From Cytidiella melzeri (taxonomy: Eukaryota > Basidiomycota > Agaricomycetes > Polyporales > Irpicaceae), in NCBI GenBank assembly GCA_022592445.1, contig JABYQR010000158.1:1-64000 (forward strand): a DNA stretch of 64,000 nt, in the 5' to 3' direction. Positions 34,481-46,823 of the stretch are shown piece after piece. Position 1 is the stretch's first letter, and each line of letters begins with the position of its first letter. The position numbers and the translations under genes are program-made. The notes beneath the pieces are model-generated. The model made no database searches. It was not told where the DNA came from and was given only the letters and a program-made list of their open reading frames with translations.

Positions 34481-34860
34481 TGTTGTTGGAGCAGGTGTGC
34501 AAGCAAACACGAAGGAGCGAAAGCGAGTGATGAGAATACATTATAGTTGTTAATTACATGAGGTTTTTATACATAACTAGCGAAAGCGGAAAATACTAAT
34601 ACAAAGGGAGGAGTTAAGAATGTGATTACAATGTGGGTACGCAGATGGGAGGTGGAGGCAGACACACAGATATAGAAATAAGAGAAATGGAACATACAGA
34701 TGAGATGAAAATGAGGACGGACACAGGCGGGAAATGTAGAGTAAGATCACGGACGACGGGATGAACGCATCAGTGTCTTCTTGATCACCGAGGTGACCGA
34801 GTGTCATGCCGTACGACATCTGGAGCAAGTAAATGTCATTGACTGCAGCTGTGGCCACCT
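34481..34860 (-). repeat. 5' LTR of copia I (outer end uncertain)
   Basis: On the plus strand it starts TGTTGTTGGAGCAGG directly after the primer-binding site, and on the minus strand a TATAAAAA box lies at about 34563-34570. The outer terminus is somewhere before 35113 and could not be fixed without a second copy. It does not match the 523-bp LTR of element F. Confidence 0.55.
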
Positions 34861-35112
34861 GTGTGTATTAGCATACATGTACCAATTTGTTCAAAGTCTA
34901 TGTAGTAGCACTGTCCAGTTGCAAGACAACAGAACATACCAAGCTCCAATGAGATGGTGGTAACATATACAGTGATGCTACTTAAAGTGCATACCAATTG
35001 TCATGCATACCATCTTACTGTCTTCATGAGTTCATGTTACAATGTGTTAGCTATAAATGCAAGACAATCAGAGACTCAGTTGAGCAAGGACTTGGACTTG
35101 AATCACCCAAAC

Positions 35113-35635
35113 TGTCAAAGCGAGATTGTATCGCTGATTATCAGACATCAGATCTATGGACAATGTAGATTAGATATGTAGATAGATAAGCACAGATAGT
35201 ACATAGCATGTGATTCCACCATCCTTATGGTCACACACGATGCGATACTTACACCATATGGCATCGTGTTCCAGTAGTTTCCATGACTGAATAGCAGAAG
35301 TACCATGAGGCTTCTGCATGACTCATATTTCATATACCAAATGTATTGAGCTTACTAAAGGCTCAGTCAGCACCATTCAGTTATGTAGGATGCTCAGTCA
35401 TCGCTTACATTCTCTATTCAGTAGTATTAGCAAGCAGGACTGTGCATTACCAATCATTACTCATAGGATTACCAATCCTTACCAATCCTTACTCATATGA
35501 CATTACTGTAGCATTAGTAATCTAGTTACAGACATGTATATATACAGCTCCTAGAGAGCAGAGAAATAACAAGACACTTACTCCCAGAGTTAGTTGACTC
35601 TCCTAGTCATCCCCTACACTCGTAACTTTCAAACA
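35113..35635 (+). repeat. 5' LTR of copia F
   Basis: Starts TGTCAAAGCGAG, ends CTTTCAAACA. A TATATATA box sits at 35536-35543, about 95 bp before the primer-binding site, placing the transcription start inside the LTR. Confidence 0.95.
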
Positions 35636-35648
35636 GGTTATGAGCCCC
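35636..35648 (+). promoter_or_regulatory. Primer-binding site of copia F
   Basis: GGTTATGAGCCCC directly follows the LTR and pairs with the anticodon stem-loop of initiator-Met tRNA, so priming is expected from the 3' end of a cleaved tRNA half rather than from its CCA end. Confidence 0.9.
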
Positions 35649-36437
35649 GGCTTCTAACTCTTCTTACCACTCCTCTACTCTGAAACCATCCTCAAGCTCG
35701 ACACTACACAACTGTTACTTTGTGAGTAACATTTCTTTCTACACATTGTAGGCCACTTTGTAGTAGAAGACCCAGTTGTAGTAGACTAAGCCTCGTCTCT
35801 CCTCGCCCATTATTCCCATAACTATTTTCTACAGAATTGCCCCTGCTTTCTTACCCCTGGAACACGCGCACAGTCACATCCAATCGGTAGCCTACACCTC
35901 ATAAGTGTTCTTGGCTTGTGATTCACTATCAGAATCACGCACCTACTCGGACAAAGCCCAATAAGGTGGCGTCCAGAGGTGATCGAAAGGGTCTTTTGTC
36001 TTAGACAATTGGGAGGCTGTGAAAAGCGGTGAAAGGAGGGAAAGTAGGCGTCACCTTGAGCTCGTGACTCAGGGGACTAAAAGGGAGCTGTGTACGACGC
36101 ACAGTTAACACCCTTGGCATTCCCAATTCGTCGGTTTTTGTAGAATTTAGTAGAGGCTTATGTCGAACTTTGTTACTTTTGGTTTCACGGAGATTTTGTC
36201 TCCTGCACATTCGCATATTAGTTACGCGCGCTCTATTTGTTTCACCATTGCTTATCGTTCGGTTGAAGTCGAATTTGGGGATAATTTTTGTGAAGAATCT
36301 CTTGTGCAAGAGTTTTTCTCACAGTTTATTCCTTTCACAGAAATTCCTCGCACACTTCCGAGAATTATTTTCTGGATCGACACCGATAACCGACGAGCAC
36401 TTTGACCCGCATTCCGTTTCACCCACAAATTTTAAAC

Positions 36438-37802
36438 ATGCCCGCCCGTTGTACCAATGCTATCTTCGAAAGGGCTGAACAGCGTTCCAGGAACTGGGAA
36501 CAGTTTTTAGAAAGACGTACTGAGCGAGTTCGCCTGGCCGGAGGTAACACTCTGCAAATTCGACAAATCGAAACGAACCAGCTAAGGTTTGATTACGATC
36601 GTGTAGAATCTACAACGGACCATCACCATCACACATTCTTTCTCAGTACCATCCCGAACCATCAATGGAATACCAAGGCTAGAGAAGCTCGCCGCGCCGA
36701 TCGAGAGGGGGGAAATTCGCAAAGCGCACGGTCTAACAATCGTCGCGCCCCTCCTGCCACCTTCGACCGCAAATCCCTTCGCCCACGTCCGCGTCCACAG
36801 GAAGCGGTGAACCATATCATCAACAACATCCGCACCTCCGTTCACGCAGACATGCGTCGAAGGGGGGACAATACTCCTCGTCTTGCCGAGCTCTACAACG
36901 AGCAGCAACGCCGCCAGACCACCTCTCAGCCCCAAAGGCTGCCAACTGCACCTCGTGGACGAGGTTTCCGCACAAACCACCGCGGACAAGTTCAATTTGA
37001 ACTGGAGCAAGCCCGTGCCGCCCGTCGCAGCGAACGGAGCCAGTCTCCACTTCCTCGTCAACCACCTCGCCCACGCACTCTTGCCGTACCCGTTAACGTC
37101 GAACAAGATGTCCCTATGGTTCCGCCGTCACCAGTCACCTCAAGCACCACCATCGTCAACAAGCCCGTCAAAACCATTGAGGAGTTCTTTGGGGAAGAGC
37201 GCCCTGTCGCTCCAACCACTGAGCTTCATGATGCGAGCTCCTACTGCTTCCAGTGGGACGAATTGACCGGGACTGCGTTGCAAAATGCACAGGACGTCGC
37301 CGACAAGATCTGGGATGGCAAGTTCACCGACGCCGAGCCACACATCATGGATGCAATGTCTTTCATCACGGACAATGGTGTGGTGCTCAAGTCGAACATC
37401 GAAGGAGGAGGCTGTCGCCTGTTCTTTGCGCTTGAAGAGGACCAAATCGAGTCGTACAAATTTATTGCAGCATCAGCTCGTGTTGCAATTATGATGCGAC
37501 ACGGTTTTGTCTGGTATCGCACAGATGGGGAACGGGAGCCATTCCAGCTCTGACACGACGACTTCCACACTGCTATGCAGGTCGTCCAAGGCAATGACAA
37601 GTTCAGCGAGCGAAAGCTCGTTCAAATCATCGCCTGGCGCCTCAAGCAGAACGATGACTGGACCACAATGTCCGAAGAGGTCAAGGACCAAATTCGAGAC
37701 TGGTCACAGCCAGCTGAGGAAGGACAGATTGTCGAGCAGCCGACTGAGGAGAATGAGCTTCTCCAGATGTTGGACAGGATGGTAGCTAGAAATAGCGAGT
37801 AA
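36438..37802 (+). pseudogene. ORF1 of copia F, extra protein upstream of gag
   Basis: ATG 36438 in good context (AAACATGCC) opens a frame of 454 codons interrupted only by TGA at 37551-37553; the same frame continues to TAA 37800-37802. The N-terminal part is basic, Arg/Pro/Gln-rich and probably disordered (RPRPRPQEAV, RSERSQSPLPRQPPRPR). The C-terminal 150 residues look folded (SSYCFQWDELTGTALQNAQD, GCRLFFALEEDQIESYKFIA). Standard copia elements have no gene here. I do not recognise a domain; a nucleic-acid-binding accessory protein, a captured host gene or a spliced gag leader are all possible. Confidence 0.55.
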
Positions 37803-38093
37803 ACGGGCAACTGAAACTTGAGCAATTCCGCACATGTAACATATAAAATATCGCGATGTGTATTTGTACATTTGTACACGGTCACTTTCAACAAGTTTCT
37901 GTAGTTGTACTTATAGTACTTTTGTACCACCTTTCCTTCGTCTCTGCCGTCTTGTCGAATCGTTAGTAACGCGTCTTATGTTTCCTGTAGATAAACTTGT
38001 AAAAATCTGGCACCGCGTTGTAAACAACGAGATCACTTCTTTGAGACCATAAACAAGTGCGATATATCTTTTGTATTCTCTGAAAGATATCTC

Positions 38094-38606
38094 TTGTCTT
38101 GTGTCACTCAACCTTGTCCATATCGTCTATTTGGACAAGACAGAGCTGATTACTTTGAAGACACCGATCTAGTTGCTCTATGTTCTGAAGGACGATACAT
38201 TGCTCCTAACGACGAACAGCTCGGTGAAATCAATCCAGAGAATATCGGAGAAGAACCGCATCTTGATTGGGATCTTATTGTTGACAACAATTCAACTCCA
38301 TCCTCACCATCTCCGGAACCTCACACCGGAGAAGAAGAATCTATATCCGCGATCACAGCAGTTGCAGTTTCATCAGCGTCTACGTTAATAGAATCTCCGC
38401 CACGTCGATCAAAGGTAGACATACCAGATACAATTGAATCTGCATCAGAATCTGATTCTGAAGTAGAACATCTTCTAGACGAAGATAGTGACGTCGAGGA
38501 CAACGCTCTTGAACCGCTTCTACCAGAAATACCTCTGTTGGTCAACGAATACTATAGTAGATTTCATGGAGAGGAGTTTGATATCGTATACTTCTTCTTA
38601 CCATGA
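38094..38606 (+). CDS. ORF2 of copia F, acidic frame without ATG
   Basis: A 170-codon frame with no ATG at all. It is acidic and Ser-rich (ASESDSEVEHLLDEDSDVED) and ends at a TGA that overlaps the gag start codon as ATGA (38603-38606). It is in the same frame as ORF1. Without an ATG it would have to be reached by splicing from ORF1 (a GTAAAC donor lies at 37798, and AG acceptors lie near 38085) or by non-AUG initiation. It may simply be leader RNA that happens to be open. Confidence 0.35.
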   Translation: MSCVTQPCPYRLFGQDRADYFEDTDLVALCSEGRYIAPNDEQLGEINPENIGEEPHLDWDLIVDNNSTPSSPSPEPHTGEEESISAITAVAVSSASTLIESPPRRSKVDIPDTIESASESDSEVEHLLDEDSDVEDNALEPLLPEIPLLVNEYYSRFHGEEFDIVYFFLP

Positions 38607-41600
38607 GTTCCGACGAAATCCAGAAGCTAGCTAAGGATGACAAACCAGTTCTTAAAGGCAATAACTATCAAGAATGGAGGATGGCTATGCAGGCCACTCT
38701 GATGTTCATTGATGGTTGGGACATTGTCACCGGAGCTAGCACGGAACCAGGCTCTCCTGCTGATGCAGCAGTGATTGCTAAATGGAAGACGTTGAATATA
38801 CGAGCGGCTGGATACCTCTTGTCAAAGATTTCTTTCGATATTATCAAGTCCAAACTTGACGACGACAAGATCACTGATGCAAAGTACATCTGGGACACCA
38901 TGAAGAAAGAGTACGAAAAGTCCAACGTACTCGAGAGCATGGTTGCGTTCAAGAAATTGAACAACCTGGTCTTTGATGAAAATCAAGAAATACGTCCTCA
39001 GATCGAAAAGTACCAGACCATGATCAAAGATGTCGCTACTGCTGGTCTTACTCTTGACGACAAAATGAAGGCTTTCCTGTTGCTGGGAAAACTTCCTCCT
39101 TCATATGATCTTGCTTTATCCGCATACATCAGCACTATCGATGACCTGAAGAACTTGACCTTGAGTAACATCATTCCTAAGATTGAAGCCGAGGAAACTA
39201 GGCGTCTTTCTAACGAAGTAGGCACCTCTGCTTCAAGGATAACTCAATTCAAGCGATTCAATAAAGGTTCAAAGAGATGTGACAGATGTGGCAAGACCAA
39301 TCACTCTACCGAGGAACACTGGGACACTAAACCGTCCAATAACAATACTCGGAAGAACAAGTCGTCTGGAGCGCAGAACAATCAGCAGCAGAACAAGAAG
39401 AAACAGGACAACAAGAATGGGAAAAAGGATCAGAAGGGAAAAGGAAAAGCACGAGTTCAAAGTGTTAACGTAGAAACTATGCCTGTATTCGAGACTGAGT
39501 CTTCCAAAATGATCACTGGTTCACTCTATTCCTCGCACGAGCGTGATACTGTCCAATGGCTTATTGACAGTGGCGCGAGTAGCCATATCACTAACCAATA
39601 TTCTGACTTTGTACAATATTCCGCTGCAGTGAAACCCGGATTCTGTTCGGTTGCAGGAAGGAAAATGTCACTTCAGATATTGGGAAGGGGGACTGTGATT
39701 ATTGACTCAACGCTCAAAAATGGTGTAGTAAGCCGTGCCACCCTTCAGAACGTTCTTTATATCCCAGACGCAGTTACTCGATTCTTTGCACCTTGTAAGG
39801 CTTTGGCCAATGGCTATACAAGTCAAATCACAGCGAAAGGCTGGACTATACAACACAAGGGCAAAGATTTCCTGTATGGAAACTGTGACGACGCAGGCAT
39901 GTACCACATAAATGCGCGCATAGTAAAGCGACAAGAGACAGTAGCAGCCATAAAGACCTCTGATAATTATCTGTTGTGGCATAATAGGCTAGGACATCTG
40001 TGGAAGCGCATTGTTGAGAATCTTCACAAAGGGACTAAGGGATTACCTGAGCGTATCTCTGTTCCGTCCTCAACTGCTCCATGCCACGGATGTGAACTTG
40101 GTCGAGGAAAGCAACTTCCAAAACCACCCTCTTTATCACGAGCCAAGGAGCCACTAGAACTGGTTCACTCGGACTTAGTTGAATTTCCTTCGCTTTCAAT
40201 TGATGGTTATAAGTACGCCATGACTCTCTTAGACGATGCTACTGGTATGGGGGAACAATGTTACCTCAAGCATAAAAACCAAGCATTATTCGAGTTTAAG
40301 AGATGGAAAACATGGGCGGAAAACCAGACTGGTCGAAAGATGAAGAAGTTTCACAGTGATAGGGGTACAGAGTTCTTGAATGATGAGTTCACTAAATACC
40401 TACATCAGTATGGTATAGAACGTCAGACATCCACGCCTTATTCACATCAGCAAAATGGTGGAGCGGAACAATGGCAGCAGACAATTGTTTATAAAGCAGA
40501 AGCCATGCGTCACCACGCTGGTCTTTCTAACGGCTTTTGGAAGTTGTCATGCGAGGCTGCCGTATACGTTTATAACCGCCTACCAAGTCAGCGTCTTAAT
40601 TGGCACACACCTATTGAGAAATTTTTGGGTGAAAAACCTGATATTTCTCACCTTCGTGTATTTGGATGTCGCGCATACGTCTTTATACACAAGGAACGTC
40701 GTCAGAACAAACTGTCTGCCAAGGCAGCTCCTATGATATTCGTTGGATATGAACCTGGTCTTAAGGGTTACCGGTTCTGGGATAAACAACGGATAGTCTT
40801 AGCGACCGACGTAAAGTTTGACAAGAATACTTGCCCATATCGTACCGATCTTGATACTTCTCTTTCCAAACAACCCCAATCCGACAATAATCCACAACCT
40901 CTACATGATATCGATTTACCTTTTGTTGATGAGGACGATGATGCTGGTCACAATGAGCCTGATGATAGAGATGATAATCATCCAAGACAACAAGAACCGC
41001 AGAATCCTCCTCAGCAGCCTGTACCTCAGCCGAGAGCACCCAGTCGTAATACCCGCGGCACACCAGTCAGTAGACCACAGCAAGCACTGCCTCAGCCTTC
41101 ACGTTCAAACGCACGTCAACCAGTACAGCAGCCACCACCGTCTCGACCAAAGAGATCAACTGCTGGAAAGAATCCTTCGCTTGGCTTTAACCCAGTCGAC
41201 GAAGTGAAGCGTAATGAACAGGCAGTTGCACGCGATAAGGGTGTTGAAAAGCAACAAAAGGAGCAAACGGCTAAATGGAGAGAATCAACAAAGCCAGCAG
41301 TACCTGGACCAGTAAGACATACAGCGTCTAATCCAGTACCTGGATCTTCTAGATTACCTTCGACACCGGAGGAATCGAACATTGATCTCCCATCTGATCC
41401 GCCGAGTCAATCGGAGGGTCAATCTGAATCTCTAGAACATATATTGTCTTCATATGTCACGGCGTTTGCAATGAACAAATTTCCTCAGACTTGGAAACAA
41501 GCGATGAAAAGTGACAATAGAGATTTATGGTACGCTGCTGCACAAGACGAAATTGCCTCTCAAATGAAGCATGGCACTTGGAAGCTTGTTAAACAACCAG

Positions 41601-43012
41601 ATCCTTCACAAAAAATAGTCAAATGCAAATGGGTCTTTGCAGTCAAATCTGACGGTTGTTACAAAGCACGTCTTGTAGCAAAAGGCTTCACGCAAGTTGA
41701 AGGAATCGATTATCAAGAAACCTTCTCACCAGTTGCACGTTTTGAGTCCATCCGCACACTACTAGCTATAGCTGCACTTGAGAATTGGGAAATCGAGGCA
41801 CTGGACGTAAAAACAGCATTCCTGTACGGTGAACTGGATGAGGAAATCTATATGGAACAACCAGAAGGTTTTGTAGAGAAGGGAAAAGAGAACCATGTTT
41901 GTTTGCTTAAGAAAGCCATTTATGGACTTAAACAAGCTTCACGAACTTGGAATATCAAAATACACAATACGCTTGTAGCTTTAGGCTTTGAACGTATTGA
42001 GTCCGATGCTGGTGTATACATATATCACCAACAAGGGGGGACTTTGATGCTTATCCTCTATGTTGATGATATATTTCCTATTGGCAACAATAAAGCTGGG
42101 ATCAAAGCACTCAAAACAAATCTCATGAATCAATATGAGATGTGTGACTTAGGAGAAGCAAAGCTAATCCTAGGCATGCAAGTGCATAGAAATCGTAAAG
42201 AGCGTACACTCTACCTTTCTCAAGGGTCGTACATTGAAGATGCTCTTAAACGTTTTCAAATGATCAATGCTAATCCTGCCCGTACACCTTTACCATCTGG
42301 ACTAGAACTTCGTTAAGCAGATTCCAACTATACAGCGGAACATGAGCTTAGGAGTTTGTATCAAGCCTTGATTGGTACACTCATATATGTTATGATTGGT
42401 ACTCGTCCTGACATTTCATATGCTGTCATACGTCTTTCTCAGTACATGTCAAATCCCACTCAGATCCATATGAATGCTGCGAAGTACATACTCCGTTATC
42501 TACTTGGTACTCAGTCATATGCTATCAAGTATGATGGACACAGCCAATCTGGACTAGTTGGGTACTCAGACGCAGACTGGGCTGAGAACAAAGACGATAG
42601 ACACTCCACTACTGGCTATGCATTCCTTCTGGCCAAAGGCGCAGTGTCATGGGTCTCAAGGAAACAGAAGACCGTAGCACTCTCTTCAATGGAAGCAGAG
42701 TACATGGCATTATGCGACACAGCAAGGCAGTGTGCTTGGATACGTACTATGCTTACGGAATTGGATATGTCACCAAGAGGTCCCACTACGATCTATTGCG
42801 ACAACCACGGTGCCATCTTCTTCACAAAGAATCCAAAGATTGAAGCTCGTTCAAAGCACATTGATATTTGTTACCACTATGTTCGCGAGTTCATAAATGA
42901 AGACAAAAAGGCAGAACTCTATGCCATCCCAACTGAAGACCAAGTTGCTGATATTATGACCAAGTCATTGGCATTTAGAAACAGTCTCAATTCAGTGGGA
43001 GTCTTGGACTAG
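38603..43012 (+). pseudogene. Gag-pol of copia F, one in-frame stop
   Basis: The polyprotein begins MSSDEIQKLAKDD. In order: UBN2-type gag (about 15-200), zinc knuckle variant CDRCGKTNHSTEEHW (about 225), protease WLIDSGASSHIT (about 319), integrase zinc finger LWHNRLGHL...CHGCELG (about 455-500), integrase core with HSDLVEF, FHSDRGTEF and NGGAEQ (about 523, 583, 618), a Pro/Gln-rich linker, reverse transcriptase with CKWVFAVK, DVKTAFLYGELDEEIYMEQP and YVDDI (about 1008-1155), and RNase H with GYSDADWAENKDDRHSTTGY. A single TAA at 42314-42316 (codon 1238) splits RT from RNase H; the frame is unchanged and otherwise open over 1,469 codons. All catalytic residues are present, so the copy is one nonsense change from intact. 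Confidence 0.92.
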
Positions 43013-43080
43013 TGGACTTCACTGCACCCTAACGAGATGCTGTCATTCAAAGTAGCTCAAAGCAAAATGATGTTGGCATC

Positions 43081-43089
43081 AAGTGGGAG
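43081..43089 (+). promoter_or_regulatory. Polypurine tract of copia F
   Basis: AAGTGGGAG lies immediately before the 3' LTR start TGTCAAAG, the normal place for the plus-strand primer. Confidence 0.75.
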
Positions 43090-43612
43090 TGTCAAAGCAA
43101 GATTGTATCGCTGATTATCGGACATCAGATCTATGGACAATGTAGATTAGATATGTAGATAGATAAGCACAGATAGTACATAGCATGTGATTCCACCATC
43201 CTTATGGTCACACACGATGCGATACTTACACCATATGGCATCGTGTTCCAGTAGTTTCCATGACTGAATAGCAGAAGTACCATGAGGCTTCTGCATGACT
43301 CATATTTCATATACCAAATGTATTGAGCTTACTAAAGGCTCAGTCAGCACCATTCAGTTATGTAAGATGCTCAGTCATCGCTTACATTCTCTATTCAGTA
43401 GTATTAGCAAGCAGGACTGTGCATTACCAATCATTACTCATAGGATTACCAATCCTTACCAATCCTTACTCATATGACATTACTGTAGCATTAGTAATCT
43501 AGTTACAGACATGTATATATACAGCTCCTAGAGAGCAGAGAAATAACAAGACACTTACTCCCAGAGTTAGTTGACTCTCCTAGTCATCCCCTACACTCGT
43601 AACTTTCAAACA
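43090..43612 (+). repeat. 3' LTR of copia F
   Basis: Same 523 bp as the 5' LTR, with three transitions seen by eye (near positions 10, 30 and about 280 of the LTR). It ends 336 bp before the IMP dehydrogenase ATG, so its outward promoter could affect that gene. Confidence 0.95.
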
Positions 43613-43948
43613 CAAACACTGACTATATCATTAATTACCATTACATACCAATAAATACCAATACTAACCAATACCAATACTATTAAATACATTATTATTC
43701 AATATACATCATGTGATATTGGTATTCAATGGTAATCATCAGATACAGGCCAGCTGGAATATCAAATGGTAATTTGCTAAGCACTAAGATTCAAGCCTGT
43801 GTTGCCCTTACCACGTGTATTAAACGCCCATGTATAGCAAGCCTGCAATTTTCTACCAGGCCTTTTTGGAGTTTTACTCCCACTTCCACGAACAACTACC
43901 GACGGATTTCTTACTTTTTGCACAAACGACAGCCTTTGATCTTTTATA

Positions 43949-45938
43949 ATGACTTCCAAAGCCTACCTCGACCCCTCCAAAGCTCTTGAGCACCTCAAGA
44001 CGTACGATCGCGCCGATGGACTGCACGTTTCAGAGCTCATGGACAACAGGGTCCATGGTGGACTCACCTACAACGACTTTCTCATGCTCCCCGGCAAGAT
44101 TGACTTCTCAGCTGGAGAGGTCGTCACCGAGAGTAGGATCACTCGCAACGTCGTGCTCAAGACTCCGTTCATGAGTAGTCCGATGGACACGGTGACCGAG
44201 GCCGAAATGGCCATATCCATGGCGGTGAGCCTCTCAGTGCTTCATGCTCTGAATTCGACGAGCATTTTGCCGATGGGTTCTCCGTCCTTGTTAGCTTCTC
44301 GGTGGTATTGGTGTTATTCACCACAACCAGCCTGCTGCTGCACAAGCGGCGATGGTCCGTGCCGTCAAGCGTCATGAGAACGGATTTATAAACGAGCCCG
44401 TCGTGTTTTCGCCGAATCACCTCGTGGAAGATGTTCTTGATATCAAGGAGCGACTTGGGTTCTCTGGTATTCCTATCACCGGTGAGTATCTGATCCTTTT
44501 CTTCGTCCGTAGGGATGAGACATACACTCCTATAACCTTCGTTCTGCCGACCAACGCGATATTCGTGTGATTTGGGGAGCATCATATTAGGCCCAATGCT
44601 GAACTTGTTGCATTTGCTTGCTCTGTTGAAGCTTACTGAATTTTATCTTTTCAGACACGGGTTCATTGGGCGGCAAACTCGTCGGTATTGTAACCAATCG
44701 CGACGTACAATTCCGCGACCCCGCTACCCCTCTCTCTGCAGTCATGACCACCGATCTTGTCACGGCACAGGAGGGTGTTACTCTCACAGAAGCAAACACC
44801 ATACTCCGCGACTCCAAAAAGGGAAAGTTACCTATTATTGACAAGCAGGGCCGCCTCACTTCACTTCTAGCTCGCTCCGATCTTTTGAAAAATCAGGAGT
44901 ACCCCTTGGCCTCGAAAAGCCCTAACACGAAGCAGCTGTATGCCGCTGCCGCTATCGGGACTCGTCCGGCGGACCGTGATCGCCTGCGTCTCTTGGTGGA
45001 GGCTGGTCTTGACATTGTCGTTCTCGACTCTTCGCAAGGCAATTCTGTTTTCCAAATTGACATGTTGCATTGGATCAAAGAGACGTTCCCCAAGCTCGAG
45101 GTCATTGCCGGAAACGTTGTCACACGGGATCAGGCTGCGAACTTGATTGCTGCTGGTGCAGACGGGCTTCGTGTCGGCATGGGCTCGGGCTCGATCTGTA
45201 TCACCCAGGAAGTCATGGCTGTCGGCCGCCCGCAAGCTACTGCCGTTTACAACGTAGCGCAGTTTGCTAGCCAGTTTGGGGTTCCGGTCATCGCCGACGG
45301 AGGCATCAGCAACGTTGGCCACGTTGTCAAAGCTCTTTCTCTCGGTGCCGGCGCGGTGATGATGGGTGGTTTGCTTGCAGGCACGACGGAAGCCCCTGGA
45401 GAGTACTTTTATCACGAAGGCAAGCGTGTCAAGGCTTACCGTGGCATGGGCAGTATCGTACGTTTCTAAACTCCGTGAACGAGTTGAGTGATGCTGAAAT
45501 GAGCTGTAGGAAGCTATGGAGCAAGGGAAGCCCGTACCTCCTTCGATGCTGAAGGGCAAAACTACCCTTGGGGCAAAGTCGAAAAGTACCACTCATGAGA
45601 ACGCGGCCACTTCGCGTTATTTCTCGGAGTCTTCAGCTGTCAAAGTTGCGCAAGGTGTCTCAGGTGACGTTCAGGATAAAGGATCCGTCACGGCGTTTCT
45701 GCCGTATCTCCACGCGGGCCTTCAGCATTCACTCCAGGACATGGGGATCAAGTCTGTGGATGCTTTACAGGCTGGCGTCAAAGATGGTGCTGTGCGATTT
45801 GAGCTACGCACAGCAAGTGCGCAACTCGAGGGTGGTGTCCATGGTTTGAATTCGTGAGTGATACTACGTGTGCTCTGCGGCTTACAGGTTACTTACGCGT
45901 TTGTTTGATTAAGGTATACCAAGAGGCTGTTCGCCTAG
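43949..45938 (+). CDS. Inosine-5'-monophosphate dehydrogenase
   Basis: Oxidises IMP to XMP with NAD+, the rate-limiting step of GMP synthesis in the cytosol. Five exons: 43949-44224, 44295-44481, 44655-45457, 45510-45853, 45914-45938 (1,635 nt, 544 aa, the usual fungal length). All four introns are GT-AG and 52-173 nt long. Motifs: N-terminal [20 protein letters not shown] block ([17 protein letters not shown]), [11 protein letters not shown], the two CBS regions (about 120-235), the NAD/IMP site DSSQGNS, the catalytic-Cys loop GSGSICIT (Cys about 336), [13 protein letters not shown], and the flap region YRGMGSIEAM across the exon 3/4 junction. The C-terminus HGLNSYTKRLFA is complete in a 25-nt last exon. 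A recent copia insertion ends 336 bp upstream. No disruption of the coding sequence is seen. Confidence 0.96.
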
Positions 45939-46823
45939 ATCTTTCGTTTTAATTTTCTTACATGGGTCTGAGGTTGTTACACCAATTCACATTTCTTGTA
46001 TATGCCCGGCTTGTATCGATAACCCTCGCAATGAATTTCACAGCCCTTCTGCAATTTCGTCGCTGCCGTCTCGGACAAGCTAGATGGCACGGCGCTATTG
46101 AGCCTTGTGGTATGGCAGTAATGTTCTCCCAAGCACGATTATTACTCATTCGTTCCCAAGTGATCTTTTCTATACAGACTTCGATGTATAGCAACAACTC
46201 CCTCGGAGCTTCTCTGTGTGGGGTTCTTGTTTGTTTTGCAGCGGGCAGCCTCGATCCGTCCTGCCAGTGTCATGGGACGCTTTTCTACTGTATGGGCTTT
46301 GCACACGCCGTCCGTTGCCCGACTGACTTTGACTGACGTTCTTCAGTAGCGACGACCTCGTTGAGTAGAGTCACAGCAAAAAGCGATAACTCTCCGATGA
46401 ACCCGGTTTTCGTCGCTGTTCCGGGGTTTTGCCCTCTCCCTCCTCCCTCTTTTACATGTAAGTGGGTTCACGTGCTTGTTTCAATAGGCGCATCGAACGT
46501 TGGAAATGGTGACGGGCTTTGATTGTTGAGTTCTGTAAGTACAGCGGGGTACCGTTTTACGCCCTTCTCTCTCTCTCTCTCTCTGCCTGTTGCCGAAACC
46601 TTTCATCCACAGAATAGTACCATTACAATTTCGGCAAAACGCATTCAGACGTACGCTTGCTTCTTTCTATCGAGGCAATCCTTTTCTTCGGCGAATATCC
46701 CTGCGGCGCGTTTGTCCCTCACCACCCGAAAGAATTGACTTTGCGGACACAATCAGTTTTGCGACGTGAATTTTTTCGTTTTACGGCTAAACTGCGTTCG
46801 ACGGTCTTGGTCAAATTCATTCT
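45939..46823. other. Intergenic region between the two host genes
   Basis: Holds the 3' flank of IMP dehydrogenase and the distal promoter of the xylanase. Frames here (for example 45962-46336) lack domains and codon bias. A CT microsatellite lies at about 46566-46585. Confidence 0.6.

Larger units (their letters stand above)
35113..43612 (+). mobile_element. Complete copia element F (8.5 kb)
   Basis: 5' LTR 35113-35635 and 3' LTR 43090-43612, each 523 bp, TG...CA ended and differing at only about three positions (all transitions). The flanks are the perfect duplication CAAAC (35108-35112 and 43613-43617). Inside, in order: half-tRNA primer-binding site, leader, ORF1 (36438-37802), ORF2 (38094-38606), gag-pol (38603-43012) and polypurine tract. 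One in-frame stop each in ORF1 and pol. The near-identical LTRs mean recent insertion. It lies 336 bp upstream of the IMP dehydrogenase start codon, in the same direction. Confidence 0.95.

Noticed and set aside
36582..37106. 174-codon minus-strand frame
   Set aside because: Opposite ORF1 of copia F with no recognisable motif; the plus strand is better supported.
44867..45592. 241-codon minus-strand frame
   Set aside because: Antisense to exon 3 and 4 of IMP dehydrogenase.
45962..46336. 124-codon plus-strand frame after IMP dehydrogenase
   Set aside because: No domain, no splice context and composition like the flanking non-coding DNA.
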